Part shown: positions 1 to 7,364 of the stretch, in pieces
Position numbering within the stretch: position 1 is the stretch's first letter
Layout: the number at the start of each line of letters is the position of its first letter
From: JBBRYW01 sp038253945
Lineage (GTDB): Bacteria; Actinomycetota; Thermoleophilia; Gaiellales; Gaiellaceae
Assembly (NCBI GenBank): GCA_038253945.1
Contig: JBBSGR010000001.1
Location: forward strand, 186,001-250,000
Direction: 5' to 3'
Length of the DNA: 64,000 nucleotides
Program-made: the position numbers and the translations under genes
The notes under the pieces: model-generated
What the model saw: the letters and a program-made list of their open reading frames with translations, nothing else
The model's database searches: none
Told to the model about the DNA's origin: nothing

Positions 1-1
1 C

Positions 2-310
2 GCACGCGTCCTGCGGCCTGACGCGCCCTTCGTCTACCTCGGCGCTCACCCGTGCTTCGTCGGACCCCACTCGAGGTTCGTCGCCGCCGAGGGGGTGCCG
101 GAGCTTCATCCGGGCTACCGCGAAACCGCTCGCTATAGCGACGGCCCGGCGATCTCGCCGCACGGATTGCGCGCGAAGGTCGGAGCTTCGCACCTTCCGC
201 TCGGCCTCTTCCTCACGGCTTTTCCCGATGCCGGCTTCGTGCTCGAGCGGTTCGCGGAGGGCTCAGAGCGCGAATACCCACACGTCGTGGCACTCCGCTG
301 GCGCCGGTGA
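2..310 (+). CDS. class I SAM-dependent methyltransferase, C-terminal part (5' end outside window)
   Basis: The reading frame is open from the first bases of the window to TGA at 308-310, so only about the last 102 residues are present. The segment LGAHPCFVGPHSRF followed by a tail ending in HVVALRWRR resembles the C-terminal half of UbiE-like small-molecule methyltransferases, where a strand after the SAM fold is followed by a lid region. The SAM-binding glycine motif would lie upstream and cannot be seen. The stop overlaps the GTG start of the helicase by 3 bases, so the two are probably co-transcribed. The substrate is unknown. Confidence 0.6.
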   Translation, partial: ARVLRPDAPFVYLGAHPCFVGPHSRFVAAEGVPELHPGYRETARYSDGPAISPHGLRAKVGASHLPLGLFLTAFPDAGFVLERFAEGSEREYPHVVALRWRR

Positions 311-2550
311 TTATCGACGTAGCCGGCTACGAGGAGCTGCTGGGCGGGGAGGAGCTCGCGTACGTAACTGACGAGCCCCCCCGAACTGCGCGACTGGCTC
401 CGCTGCCGACTGACCTGGACTTCCGTGTTCGCGACGCGCTCCAGGTGCGCGGAGTCGACCAGCTCTACGAGCACCAGGCTGAGGCGTGGCGTGCCGCGAG
501 CCGCGGCGAGCACGTGATCGTCACGACCGGTACCGCGAGCGGAAAGACCCTGGCGTTCAACCTGCCGGTGCTCGACGCGCTCGCTCGGGAGCCGAAGACG
601 CGCGCCCTCTATCTCTACCCCACGAAGGCGCTCGCTCAGGATCAGGCCCGCGCAGTCGCCTCATTGGGCGTCGCGGGAGTGAGGGCAGCAATCTACGACG
701 GCGATACGGAGCGTGAGCGCCGCTGGCAGATCCGAAAGTGGGCGAACCTCATTCTCACCAACCCGGACATGCTCCATCTCGGCGTCCTTCCTCACCACGA
801 CCGCTGGGGCGACGTGCTCCAGAACCTCCGCTACATCGTCGTCGACGAGGCGCACGTCTACCGGGGCGTGTTCGGCTCGCACGTGGCAAACGTCCTCCGC
901 AGGCTCCGCCGGCTGGCCGGCGTCTACGGGGCCGACCCGCAAGTCCTCCTCGCCTCGGCGACGATCGCGAACCCGGGCGACCTCGCCCGCTCGCTCGCCG
1001 GAGTCGATCCCGTCGTCGTCTCCGGCGACGCCGCCCCGCGGGCACGCCGCACGATCGCCCTGTGGAATCCGGCACTCGTGGACGACGAGCTCGGCATTCG
1101 CGCGAGCGCCCTCGGCGACGCGGCGCGGCTGATGGCGGAGCTCGTCTCCCGGGGGATGCGAACGATCTGCTTCGCGAAGAGCCGGAAGTCCGCAGAGTTG
1201 ATCCACCGCTTCACCGTCCAGCGGCTCGACGACCCGACTGTCGCCGCGCGGCTCGCGCCGTACCGGGCCGGCTACACGCCGGGCCAGCGCCGCGAGATCG
1301 AGCGGCGGCTCGTCGAGGGAGAGCTGCTCGGCGTCACCGCCACCGACGCGCTCGAGCTGGGAATCGATATCGGCCTGCTCGACTGCGCGATCTCTGTCGG
1401 CTTCCCCGGCACCGTGGCGAGCCTTCGCCAGCAGTGGGGCCGCGCCGGGCGGCGCGGACACGGGCTGGCCCTGCTCGTCGCGAGCGAGGATGCGCTCGAC
1501 CAGTACTTCATGCGCGAGCCCGAGATGCTGCTCGGCCGGCGTGTGGAGGCGGCGATCCTCGACCATACGAACCCCCGTGTGCTCGACGGGCACGTTAGGA
1601 GCGCGGCGTTCGAAGCGCCGCTCGACGACCGCGATCGCGCCATCCTCGGCGACGCGGCGCTCGAGCGCGCCGCTGTGCTCCCCGAGCTGAAGCACACGAG
1701 AGCCGGGTACGTCTGGGCCGGGCACGATTACCCGGCGGCCCGGGTTGCCCTCCGATCCGCGAGCGCCGACTCGTTCACAGTGATCGACTCGGAGAGCGGC
1801 GCCGTACTCGGCATCGTAGAGCGGGAGCGCGCCTACTCGACCGTCCACGAGGGGGCGATCTACCTCCACCTGGGCGAGCAGTTCCTCGTCCGCGAGCTGG
1901 ACCACGAAGCACGCAGGGTGCTCGTGCAACCGTTCGCGAGCGACTACTACACGCAGCCGAAGAAGGAGACGACGACGGCGATCGACGAAGCAGTACGAAG
2001 CGAGAGGCGGCTCGGGCTCGACGCCTCGTTCGGCCGCGTCTCGGTGACTGAGCAGGTCGTCGCCTACCAGAAGAAGTCCGTTCGCGACAATGCGACGCTC
2101 GGCCTGGTGACGCTCGATCTGCCGGCGACGACGTTCGAGACCGAGGCGGTCTGGTTCCTGCCCGCGCAGGAGCAATTGATCGGGCTCGAGCGCGAGCCGC
2201 GACTTCTCGGCAGTCTCCATGCGGCCGAGCACTCGCTGATCGCACTGCTGCCACTGTGGGCCATGTGCGACCGGTGGGACATCGGCGGGCTCTCGACCAA
2301 CCTGCACTTCCAGACGAAACGGCCAACCGTCTTCGTCTACGACGGGCACCCGGGCGGGGTGGGCATCTCGGAGCACGGCTTCGAGGTGTTCGAGGAGTGG
2401 GTGCGCGACACCGCGCGGATGCTGGCCGGGTGTCCCTGCGAGCGGGGCTGCCCCTCCTGCGTCCAATCGCCGAAGTGCGGGAACCTGAACGAGCCACTCG
2501 ACAAGGCCGGTGCTCTCGCACTGCTGCGACGAATGCTGGAGGCGGAATAG
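307..2550 (+). CDS. DEAD/DEAH-box helicase with C-terminal four-cysteine domain (MrfA/YprA-like)
   Basis: This is a 747-residue superfamily 2 helicase. Walker A is TGTASGKT (residues 74-81), the Walker B/DEAH box is DEAH (180-183), motif III is SATIANP, and motif VI is QQWGRAGRRG. The C terminus has closely spaced cysteines (CPCERGCPSC, then another Cys, around residues 709-724), typical of the DUF1998/MZB zinc domain of MrfA/YprA proteins. B. subtilis MrfA is almost the same length and repairs mitomycin damage together with the exonuclease MrfB. No mrfB-like gene is adjacent here. The GTG start overlaps the upstream stop as GTGA, which suggests translational coupling. A 3'-to-5' DNA helicase role in repair is inferred from the family. 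Confidence 0.88.
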   Translation: MIIDVAGYEELLGGEELAYVTDEPPRTARLAPLPTDLDFRVRDALQVRGVDQLYEHQAEAWRAASRGEHVIVTTGTASGKTLAFNLPVLDALAREPKTRALYLYPTKALAQDQARAVASLGVAGVRAAIYDGDTERERRWQIRKWANLILTNPDMLHLGVLPHHDRWGDVLQNLRYIVVDEAHVYRGVFGSHVANVLRRLRRLAGVYGADPQVLLASATIANPGDLARSLAGVDPVVVSGDAAPRARRTIALWNPALVDDELGIRASALGDAARLMAELVSRGMRTICFAKSRKSAELIHRFTVQRLDDPTVAARLAPYRAGYTPGQRREIERRLVEGELLGVTATDALELGIDIGLLDCAISVGFPGTVASLRQQWGRAGRRGHGLALLVASEDALDQYFMREPEMLLGRRVEAAILDHTNPRVLDGHVRSAAFEAPLDDRDRAILGDAALERAAVLPELKHTRAGYVWAGHDYPAARVALRSASADSFTVIDSESGAVLGIVERERAYSTVHEGAIYLHLGEQFLVRELDHEARRVLVQPFASDYYTQPKKETTTAIDEAVRSERRLGLDASFGRVSVTEQVVAYQKKSVRDNATLGLVTLDLPATTFETEAVWFLPAQEQLIGLEREPRLLGSLHAAEHSLIALLPLWAMCDRWDIGGLSTNLHFQTKRPTVFVYDGHPGGVGISEHGFEVFEEWVRDTARMLAGCPCERGCPSCVQSPKCGNLNEPLDKAGALALLRRMLEAE

Positions 2551-2561
2551 GACCCGCCGAG

Positions 2562-3029
2562 CTAGCGCCGTGACGCGCGAGCGGCGGCTCGCAAGGCCGC
2601 CTCGACCGCTACGCCCGGGTCGGCTGCGTAAGCGATCCCCTTCCGGTCGAGCCGCCAGCCGGGCTCCAGCACCACGACCGGCCGGCCGAGTCGGCAGGCG
2701 AAGCCGATCTCGGCGAGGGTGCCCCACGAGCCGCCGACGGCGATCACCGCGTCACCGCTCGCTACGACGGCCAGGTTGCGCGCGTGCCCGATCCCCGTCG
2801 CGACGGCGTGGTCGATCCATGGATTGGCGTCCTCGCGGCATTCGCCCGGCAACACCCCGATCGTCGTTCCACCGGCCGACTTCGCGCCGCGCGCCGCTGC
2901 GGCCATGACCTCGCCGAGGCCGCCCGTTACGACGACGCAGCCGCGCTCCGCAAGCAACCGGCCGACCTCCTCGGCGCGTGCCTCGTGCTCCGCACCGCTT
3001 CCGATCACAGTGATCTGCGTCCGGCTCAC
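2562..3029 (-). CDS. LOG-like Rossmann protein of the TIGR00725 family
   Basis: About 155 residues. The protein begins with a Rossmann-type strand (ITVIGSG) and contains VVTGGLGEVMAAAARGA and VIAVGGSWGTLAEI, the glycine-rich phosphate-binding elements of TIGR00725 and related lysine-decarboxylase-like (LOG) proteins. The conserved PGGxGTxxE core of cytokinin-activating LOG enzymes is here GGSWGTLAEI, so nucleotide binding is likely but phosphoribohydrolase activity is not assured. I chose the GTG at 3029 because it starts immediately before the conserved first strand; the longer frame would run into the divergent gene. Only 25 bases separate it from that gene's start. Confidence 0.72.
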   Translation of the reverse strand: MSRTQITVIGSGAEHEARAEEVGRLLAERGCVVVTGGLGEVMAAAARGAKSAGGTTIGVLPGECREDANPWIDHAVATGIGHARNLAVVASGDAVIAVGGSWGTLAEIGFACRLGRPVVVLEPGWRLDRKGIAYAADPGVAVEAALRAAARASRR

Positions 3030-3054
3030 CGGGCGCGATGGTAGAGATACGCCG

Positions 3055-3747
3055 ATGGCCGCTCGCGACGGACAGATCGTGGTAGTGGGTGGAGGAGGGG
3101 CTCCCGGCGACGCCCTCGACGAGTTCATCCTCGGCCTGACCGGTAAGAAGCGACCGCGGGCGCTGCTCGTACCAACCGCGCAGGGCGACGACGCATCGAG
3201 TGTCCTGGCGTTCTACGACGGTCTGCAGGGGCTGGCGCAGACATCCCACCTGCTCCTCTTCGATCGCACCGTCCAAGACCTTCGCTCGTTCGTGCTCGGT
3301 CACGACGTCGTGTACGTCGCGGGCGGCAACACCGCCAGCATGCTCGGGGTCTGGCGCGCGCACGGCCTCGACACCGTGCTGCGCGAGGCCTGGGAGGCAG
3401 GGATCGTTCTCACCGGCTGGAGCGCAGGGGCGATCTGCTGGTTCGAGGACGGTGTCACCGACTCGTTCGGGCCCGACCTCGCGCAGCTCGGTGACGGCCT
3501 CGGTTTCTTGAGCGGCAGCTTCTGCCCACACTTCGACGCCGAGTCAATGCGGCGACCCACCTACCACCGGCTGATCGGCGAACGCTTGGCGCCTGGTCTG
3601 GCGGCCGACGACCGCGCCGCCGTCCACTTCGTCGGGACCGAGCTGCACCAGGCCGTCTGCGCCATGCCCGACGCGCGGGCCTACCGCGTCGAGCGCTCGG
3701 GCGACGAGATCGTCGAGACGCCGCTTCCCACCCGCTTCCTCGGCTAG
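3055..3747 (+). CDS. peptidase E-like serine hydrolase (S51, class I glutamine amidotransferase fold)
   Basis: 230 residues from an ATG at 3055. The nucleophile elbow GWSAGAI places the catalytic serine at residue 123. The AGGNTASML segment is the other hallmark of the dipeptidase E/cyanophycinase family (S51). Family members cleave Asp-X dipeptides or cyanophycin, and no cyanophycin synthetase is nearby. The length fits peptidase E (about 230) better than cyanophycinase. The gene is divergent from the TIGR00725 gene, and its stop TAG shares one base with the GTG of the following NADH dehydrogenase, so they form one transcript. The substrate is not determined by the sequence. Confidence 0.8.
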   Translation: MAARDGQIVVVGGGGAPGDALDEFILGLTGKKRPRALLVPTAQGDDASSVLAFYDGLQGLAQTSHLLLFDRTVQDLRSFVLGHDVVYVAGGNTASMLGVWRAHGLDTVLREAWEAGIVLTGWSAGAICWFEDGVTDSFGPDLAQLGDGLGFLSGSFCPHFDAESMRRPTYHRLIGERLAPGLAADDRAAVHFVGTELHQAVCAMPDARAYRVERSGDEIVETPLPTRFLG

Positions 3748-5012
3748 TGGCGGCGACGAGAGAAGCGCTCGGCGGCACGCTCATCCTCGGCGGCGGCTTC
3801 GCCGGCGGCTACGTCGCCCGCCTGCTCGGCAAGGGCGGCGCGACGATCGTGAGTCCCGAGAACTTCATGCTCTACACGCCGATGCTGCCGGAGGCGGCGT
3901 CCGGCACCCTGGAACCGAGACACGTCGTTGTGCCGCTGCGGGCGATGTGCCCGCGCGCGGAGCTCGTACTCGGGCGTGCCCGGCGGCTGGACGCGGCGCA
4001 CCGCCGGGTGCAGGTCGAGACCGAGGAGGGACTCTTCTGGCTCGGCTACCGAAACCTCGTGATCGCACTGGGCTCAACCGTTCGCATCCTCCCTATCCCC
4101 GGTCTGGCCGAGCACGGACTCGGGTTCAAGGACCTCGCCGATGCGATCTACCTGCGAAACCACATCCTCCGCCGGCTCGAGGCAGCGAACGCTGCGTCGC
4201 GCCCCGCGCACCGTGCCCGCGAGCTCACATTCGTCTTCGTCGGCGCAGGCTACGCGGGCGTGGAGGCGCTCGCCGAGCTGTCGGATCTCGTCCGCGATGC
4301 GCTCCGCTACTACCCGGCACTCCAGAGCGAGCCTCAGAGATGGGTGCTCGTCGAGGCCGCGCCGAAGATCCTCCCCGAGATCCCGGCGAAACTGGGCGAG
4401 TATGCAGCCGAGCTGCTCGAGCGACGGGGCGTGGAGGTGCGGGTCGGAACCACGCTGGAGCGACTCGAGGCCCAGGTCGCGGTTCTCTCGGACGGGACGC
4501 GGGTCCTCACCAACACTCTGGTGTGGACGGCCGGCGTCCGAGCCCACCCGCTCCTCGGCGAGCTCGGTCTCCCCCTCGACGAGCGAGGGCGCGTGCGCGT
4601 GGATCCGACGCTGCGGATCGAGGGTCACGACGACGTCTGGTCGCTCGGGGACTGCGCGCGCGTCCCGAACGCGGCCGAGCCGGAGCATCCCGATCCTCCG
4701 ACCTGCCAGCATGCGCTCCGCCAGGCTCGCTGCCTCGCAGAGAACCTCCGCGGCGGCGGGCGTCCGTACCGCTACCGAATGCTGGGTCAGGTCGCCACCC
4801 TCGGCCGGTACAAGGGCATCGCCGACGTCCTCGGCCTGCGCTTGCGCGGCTTCCCCGGCTGGTGGGTGACTCGCTCGTACCACCTGTACCAGCTGCCCCT
4901 CCTCTCCCGGAAGCTGCGCGTGGTTACGGACTGGACCGTCGCGCTCTTCTTCCGCCGCGATATCGCCGAGCTCGGGATGCTCGGCCGCCGCCGCCCACTC
5001 GGCGATGCCTGA
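3747..5012 (+). CDS. type II NADH dehydrogenase-like FAD-dependent oxidoreductase
   Basis: 421 residues. The N-terminal FAD Rossmann motif is GGGFAGG (near residue 14). A second dinucleotide motif, VGAGYAGVE, lies near residue 165 for NADH. WSLGDCARVP near residue 295 is the C-terminal FAD-contacting motif of the NDH-2/rubredoxin reductase-like fold. The C-terminal 60 residues contain amphipathic and hydrophobic stretches consistent with membrane association. NDH-2 enzymes pass electrons from NADH to (mena)quinone without pumping protons. The GTG start is at the TAGTG junction with the preceding gene, and the end overlaps the next ORF by 8 bases. Confidence 0.83.
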   Translation: MAATREALGGTLILGGGFAGGYVARLLGKGGATIVSPENFMLYTPMLPEAASGTLEPRHVVVPLRAMCPRAELVLGRARRLDAAHRRVQVETEEGLFWLGYRNLVIALGSTVRILPIPGLAEHGLGFKDLADAIYLRNHILRRLEAANAASRPAHRARELTFVFVGAGYAGVEALAELSDLVRDALRYYPALQSEPQRWVLVEAAPKILPEIPAKLGEYAAELLERRGVEVRVGTTLERLEAQVAVLSDGTRVLTNTLVWTAGVRAHPLLGELGLPLDERGRVRVDPTLRIEGHDDVWSLGDCARVPNAAEPEHPDPPTCQHALRQARCLAENLRGGGRPYRYRMLGQVATLGRYKGIADVLGLRLRGFPGWWVTRSYHLYQLPLLSRKLRVVTDWTVALFFRRDIAELGMLGRRRPLGDA

Positions 5013-5613
5013 CCCCCTCGAGCGCTGCCTCGCGTTCCTGGGCCGGATCGACAGGCGCTGCGCCGAGCGAGCCGAGAGGTGGAGGTACGGAACGGCCCTG
5101 TTCCACGATTCGCCCCCGCGTGTCTGGAGCTTGAACGTCCTCCTCGCCGAAGGCGGCGTCGGCGCGGAGGCAGGCGAGCTGGCAGCCGCGGCGGACCGTG
5201 TCCAGGGGGCGGCGGGTCTCGACCATCGGAGGATCGCGATCGCCGACGACCAGCTCGGCGCGCGCCTCGCGCCGGCCTTCCGCGTGCTCGGGTGGAAGGC
5301 CGAGGCGCTGCTCGTGATGCCCCACGCCGAGACCGGCAAGGAGCGTGACCCGGCGCGCGCCGCCGAGGTCGCGCGCGAGCGGCTCGAGCCCGCCTGGGCC
5401 GAAGGGATCGGCCGCTTTCCCTACGGAAAGGACGAGGAGACGGTGCGGCAGCTGGTCGATCAGCGGCGGGTGATCGGCGAGGCCGGGAACGCCCGCTACT
5501 TCGCGTGTTTCGTGGCTGGGCGAGTGGCGAGCTACTGCGACCTCTATCGCAAGCTCGGCTTCGCGGCTGCCGGGCGCATTTGGGACTTCACGAAGGAGCC
5601 GCCGGTCCCGTGA
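5005..5613 (+). CDS. GNAT-related protein with an apparent in-frame loss of the acetyl-CoA site
   Basis: 202 residues from an ATG overlapping the upstream gene by 8 bases. The C terminus reads YFACFVAGRVASYCDL, which corresponds to the strand just before the acetyl-CoA motif of GNAT enzymes. It is followed directly by YRKLGFAAAGRIWDFT, which corresponds to the last helix and strand of the domain (usually YxxxGF). The intervening strand-loop-helix with the R/Q-x-x-G-x-G/A pyrophosphate-binding loop, normally about 40-45 residues, is missing. The frame is preserved and the stop still overlaps the ABC gene as GTGA. It is either a decayed acetyltransferase or a repurposed fold; I judge it probably not an active acetyltransferase. 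Confidence 0.6.
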   Translation: MPDPLERCLAFLGRIDRRCAERAERWRYGTALFHDSPPRVWSLNVLLAEGGVGAEAGELAAAADRVQGAAGLDHRRIAIADDQLGARLAPAFRVLGWKAEALLVMPHAETGKERDPARAAEVARERLEPAWAEGIGRFPYGKDEETVRQLVDQRRVIGEAGNARYFACFVAGRVASYCDLYRKLGFAAAGRIWDFTKEPPVP

Positions 5614-6452
5614 GTCTCGCCTTCGAGGCCCGGGCACTGGGCAAGCGGTACGGCCAGGTGGAGGCGCTCGCCGGCGTCGACCTCGACGTCGCCGAAGGGG
5701 AGCTCGTCGGTCTGCTCGGGCCGAACGGAGCGGGCAAGTCGACCCTCACGAAGATCGCCTGCGGGCTCGTACGGCAGTCGGCGGGAACAGCGTCGGTCTG
5801 CGGCGCGGCTTCGGGCACGGTGCAGGCGAGGCGCTCCATCGGCTACCTCGCCGAGCTCTTCCGCTTTCCCGGCTGGTACAGCGCCGACGAGCTGCTAACG
5901 CTGCACCAGCGGCTGACCCGCTCGAGCGGTGGCAGCCGGGAACGGACAGAGCTGCTGGGGCTGGTCGACCTGGCGGAAGCGCGCGGCCGGCGGATCGAGA
6001 CGATGTCGAAGGGCATGCAGCAGCGGCTCGGGATCGCGCAGGCCCTCATCGGCACGCCGCGCCTGCTGCTGCTCGACGAGCCGACGAGCGCGCTCGATCC
6101 AGTCGGCCGGCGCACCGTTCGGACGCTGCTCGAGGAGCTCCGGACCAGAGGGATCTCCGTGCTGCTGAACTCGCACCTGCTGAGCGAGGTGGAGCTCGTG
6201 TGCGACCGAGTCGTGATCCTGCTGCGTGGTCGGGTCGTGGAGGAAGGCTCCCCGGACGCCCTTTCGCGAGCGCGCGGAGTCGAGATCGAGACGGACGAAG
6301 GTGTCCAGCTGTTCGCGGGCGCAGGACGGGACGACGCACCGCGTCTCGTCGCCGAGCTCGTCTCGTCCGGGCGTCGCATCTACGCCGTCCGCGTCCTGCG
6401 CTCGAGCCTGGAAGACGTCTATCTGGAAGCGGTCGGCGGCGAGACGTCGTGA
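5610..6452 (+). CDS. ABC transporter ATP-binding protein (NosF/CcmA-like exporter)
   Basis: 280 residues from GTG 5610 (GTGA overlap with the upstream stop). Walker A is GPNGAGKST, the signature region is MSKGMQQRLGIAQAL with SKGMQ in place of LSGGQ (common in DrrA/NosF-type exporters), and Walker B is LLLLDEPTSALDP, with the switch histidine in NSHLLSEVE. The C-terminal extension after residue 215 is typical of this subfamily. The permease follows with another GTGA overlap, so the two make one ABC-2 export system. The substrate is not indicated. Confidence 0.88.
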   Translation: MSLAFEARALGKRYGQVEALAGVDLDVAEGELVGLLGPNGAGKSTLTKIACGLVRQSAGTASVCGAASGTVQARRSIGYLAELFRFPGWYSADELLTLHQRLTRSSGGSRERTELLGLVDLAEARGRRIETMSKGMQQRLGIAQALIGTPRLLLLDEPTSALDPVGRRTVRTLLEELRTRGISVLLNSHLLSEVELVCDRVVILLRGRVVEEGSPDALSRARGVEIETDEGVQLFAGAGRDDAPRLVAELVSSGRRIYAVRVLRSSLEDVYLEAVGGETS

Positions 6453-7300
6453 GCGCGGTTACCACGATCGTGCGATACGCGATCGCCGAGAGCGTGCGGC
6501 GGCGCATCTTCCTCGTGGTCGTCTTACTGACGGCGGCCTTCCTGGCCCTCTTCTGGATCGGCACGAGCAAGATCTACCAGGACACGGCGTCGATCGTGCC
6601 ACCGGCCGGGATCAACGCCGATACGCTCGTCGGCGCGACGCTCTTCGGCCTCGCGATGTTCGGAACGCTCTTTCTCGGCACCGTGCTCGCGATCTTCCTC
6701 ACGCTCGGCGCCATCACCGGCGATGCCGAGCGGGGCATCCTTCAGCCGCTCGTCGTCCGACCGATCGGACGAGAGACCTTCCTCCTGTCTCGCTTCCTCG
6801 GCGCGGTCGGCGTCTGCGCGGTCTACGTGCCGCTCGTCTACCTGGTCGCGCTCGGGATCGTGACGGTGGAAGGCCCGTGGCGCCCCGACCGTGTCGTCAT
6901 GCCTGCGCTCGAGCTGATGCTCGCGGTCACCGTCGTCGTCTCGCTCTCGATGCTGGGCGCGGTCTTTCTCTCGACCACCGCGAACGGGGTGGCAGTCTTC
7001 ATGATCTTCGGCGCAGGGCTGGTCTCGGGGCTGCTGGGCCAGATCGGAGAGGCGCTCAACTCACACACCCTGAAGTCGATCGCGCACGACGCCGCTTGGG
7101 TGCTGCCGTTCGAGGCGCTCTACCAAGACGGCCTGCACCGGATCACGGCGGACTCCGTGGGATTCACGAGGTTTGCGCTCCAGCTGGGCCCGTTCGGGGG
7201 CGCGCAGGTCGGCGGCCACTGGCTCTTGCCCTGGACGTTTGTCTATCTCGCCGGCGTCCTCGGGCTCGCGCTCGCCGGCTTCCGGCGGAGGGACCTCTGA
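6449..7300 (+). CDS. ABC-2 type transporter permease (NosY-like)
   Basis: 283 residues from GTG 6449. About six hydrophobic segments are visible: one after the N-terminal amphipathic stretch (IFLVVVLLTAAFLALFW), the segment FGLAMFGTLFLGTVLAIFL, another near FLGAVGVCAVYVPLVYLVAL, the segment MLAVTVVVSLSMLGAVF, and a last one near the C terminus. GDAERGILQPLVVRPIGR is the coupling-helix region characteristic of ABC-2/NosY permeases. It follows its ATPase with a GTGA overlap and ends 64 bases from the convergent ligD. Confidence 0.85.
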   Translation: MSAVTTIVRYAIAESVRRRIFLVVVLLTAAFLALFWIGTSKIYQDTASIVPPAGINADTLVGATLFGLAMFGTLFLGTVLAIFLTLGAITGDAERGILQPLVVRPIGRETFLLSRFLGAVGVCAVYVPLVYLVALGIVTVEGPWRPDRVVMPALELMLAVTVVVSLSMLGAVFLSTTANGVAVFMIFGAGLVSGLLGQIGEALNSHTLKSIAHDAAWVLPFEALYQDGLHRITADSVGFTRFALQLGPFGGAQVGGHWLLPWTFVYLAGVLGLALAGFRRRDL

Positions 7301-7364
7301 GCGGGGTCGACCTCGAGAGCATGAGCACTTCCCCGGCCTCGTCGCAGCTCGGCTCGAGCCAGGC

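Noticed and set aside
661..2727. Long open frame (688 codons) antisense to the helicase
   Set aside because: High-GC shadow frame. The translation is arginine-rich without domains, and the sense strand encodes a complete helicase.
3055..3747. Cyanophycinase assignment for the S51 protein
   Set aside because: Length and absence of cyanophycin synthetase favour a peptidase E-like label; the fold alone does not give the substrate.
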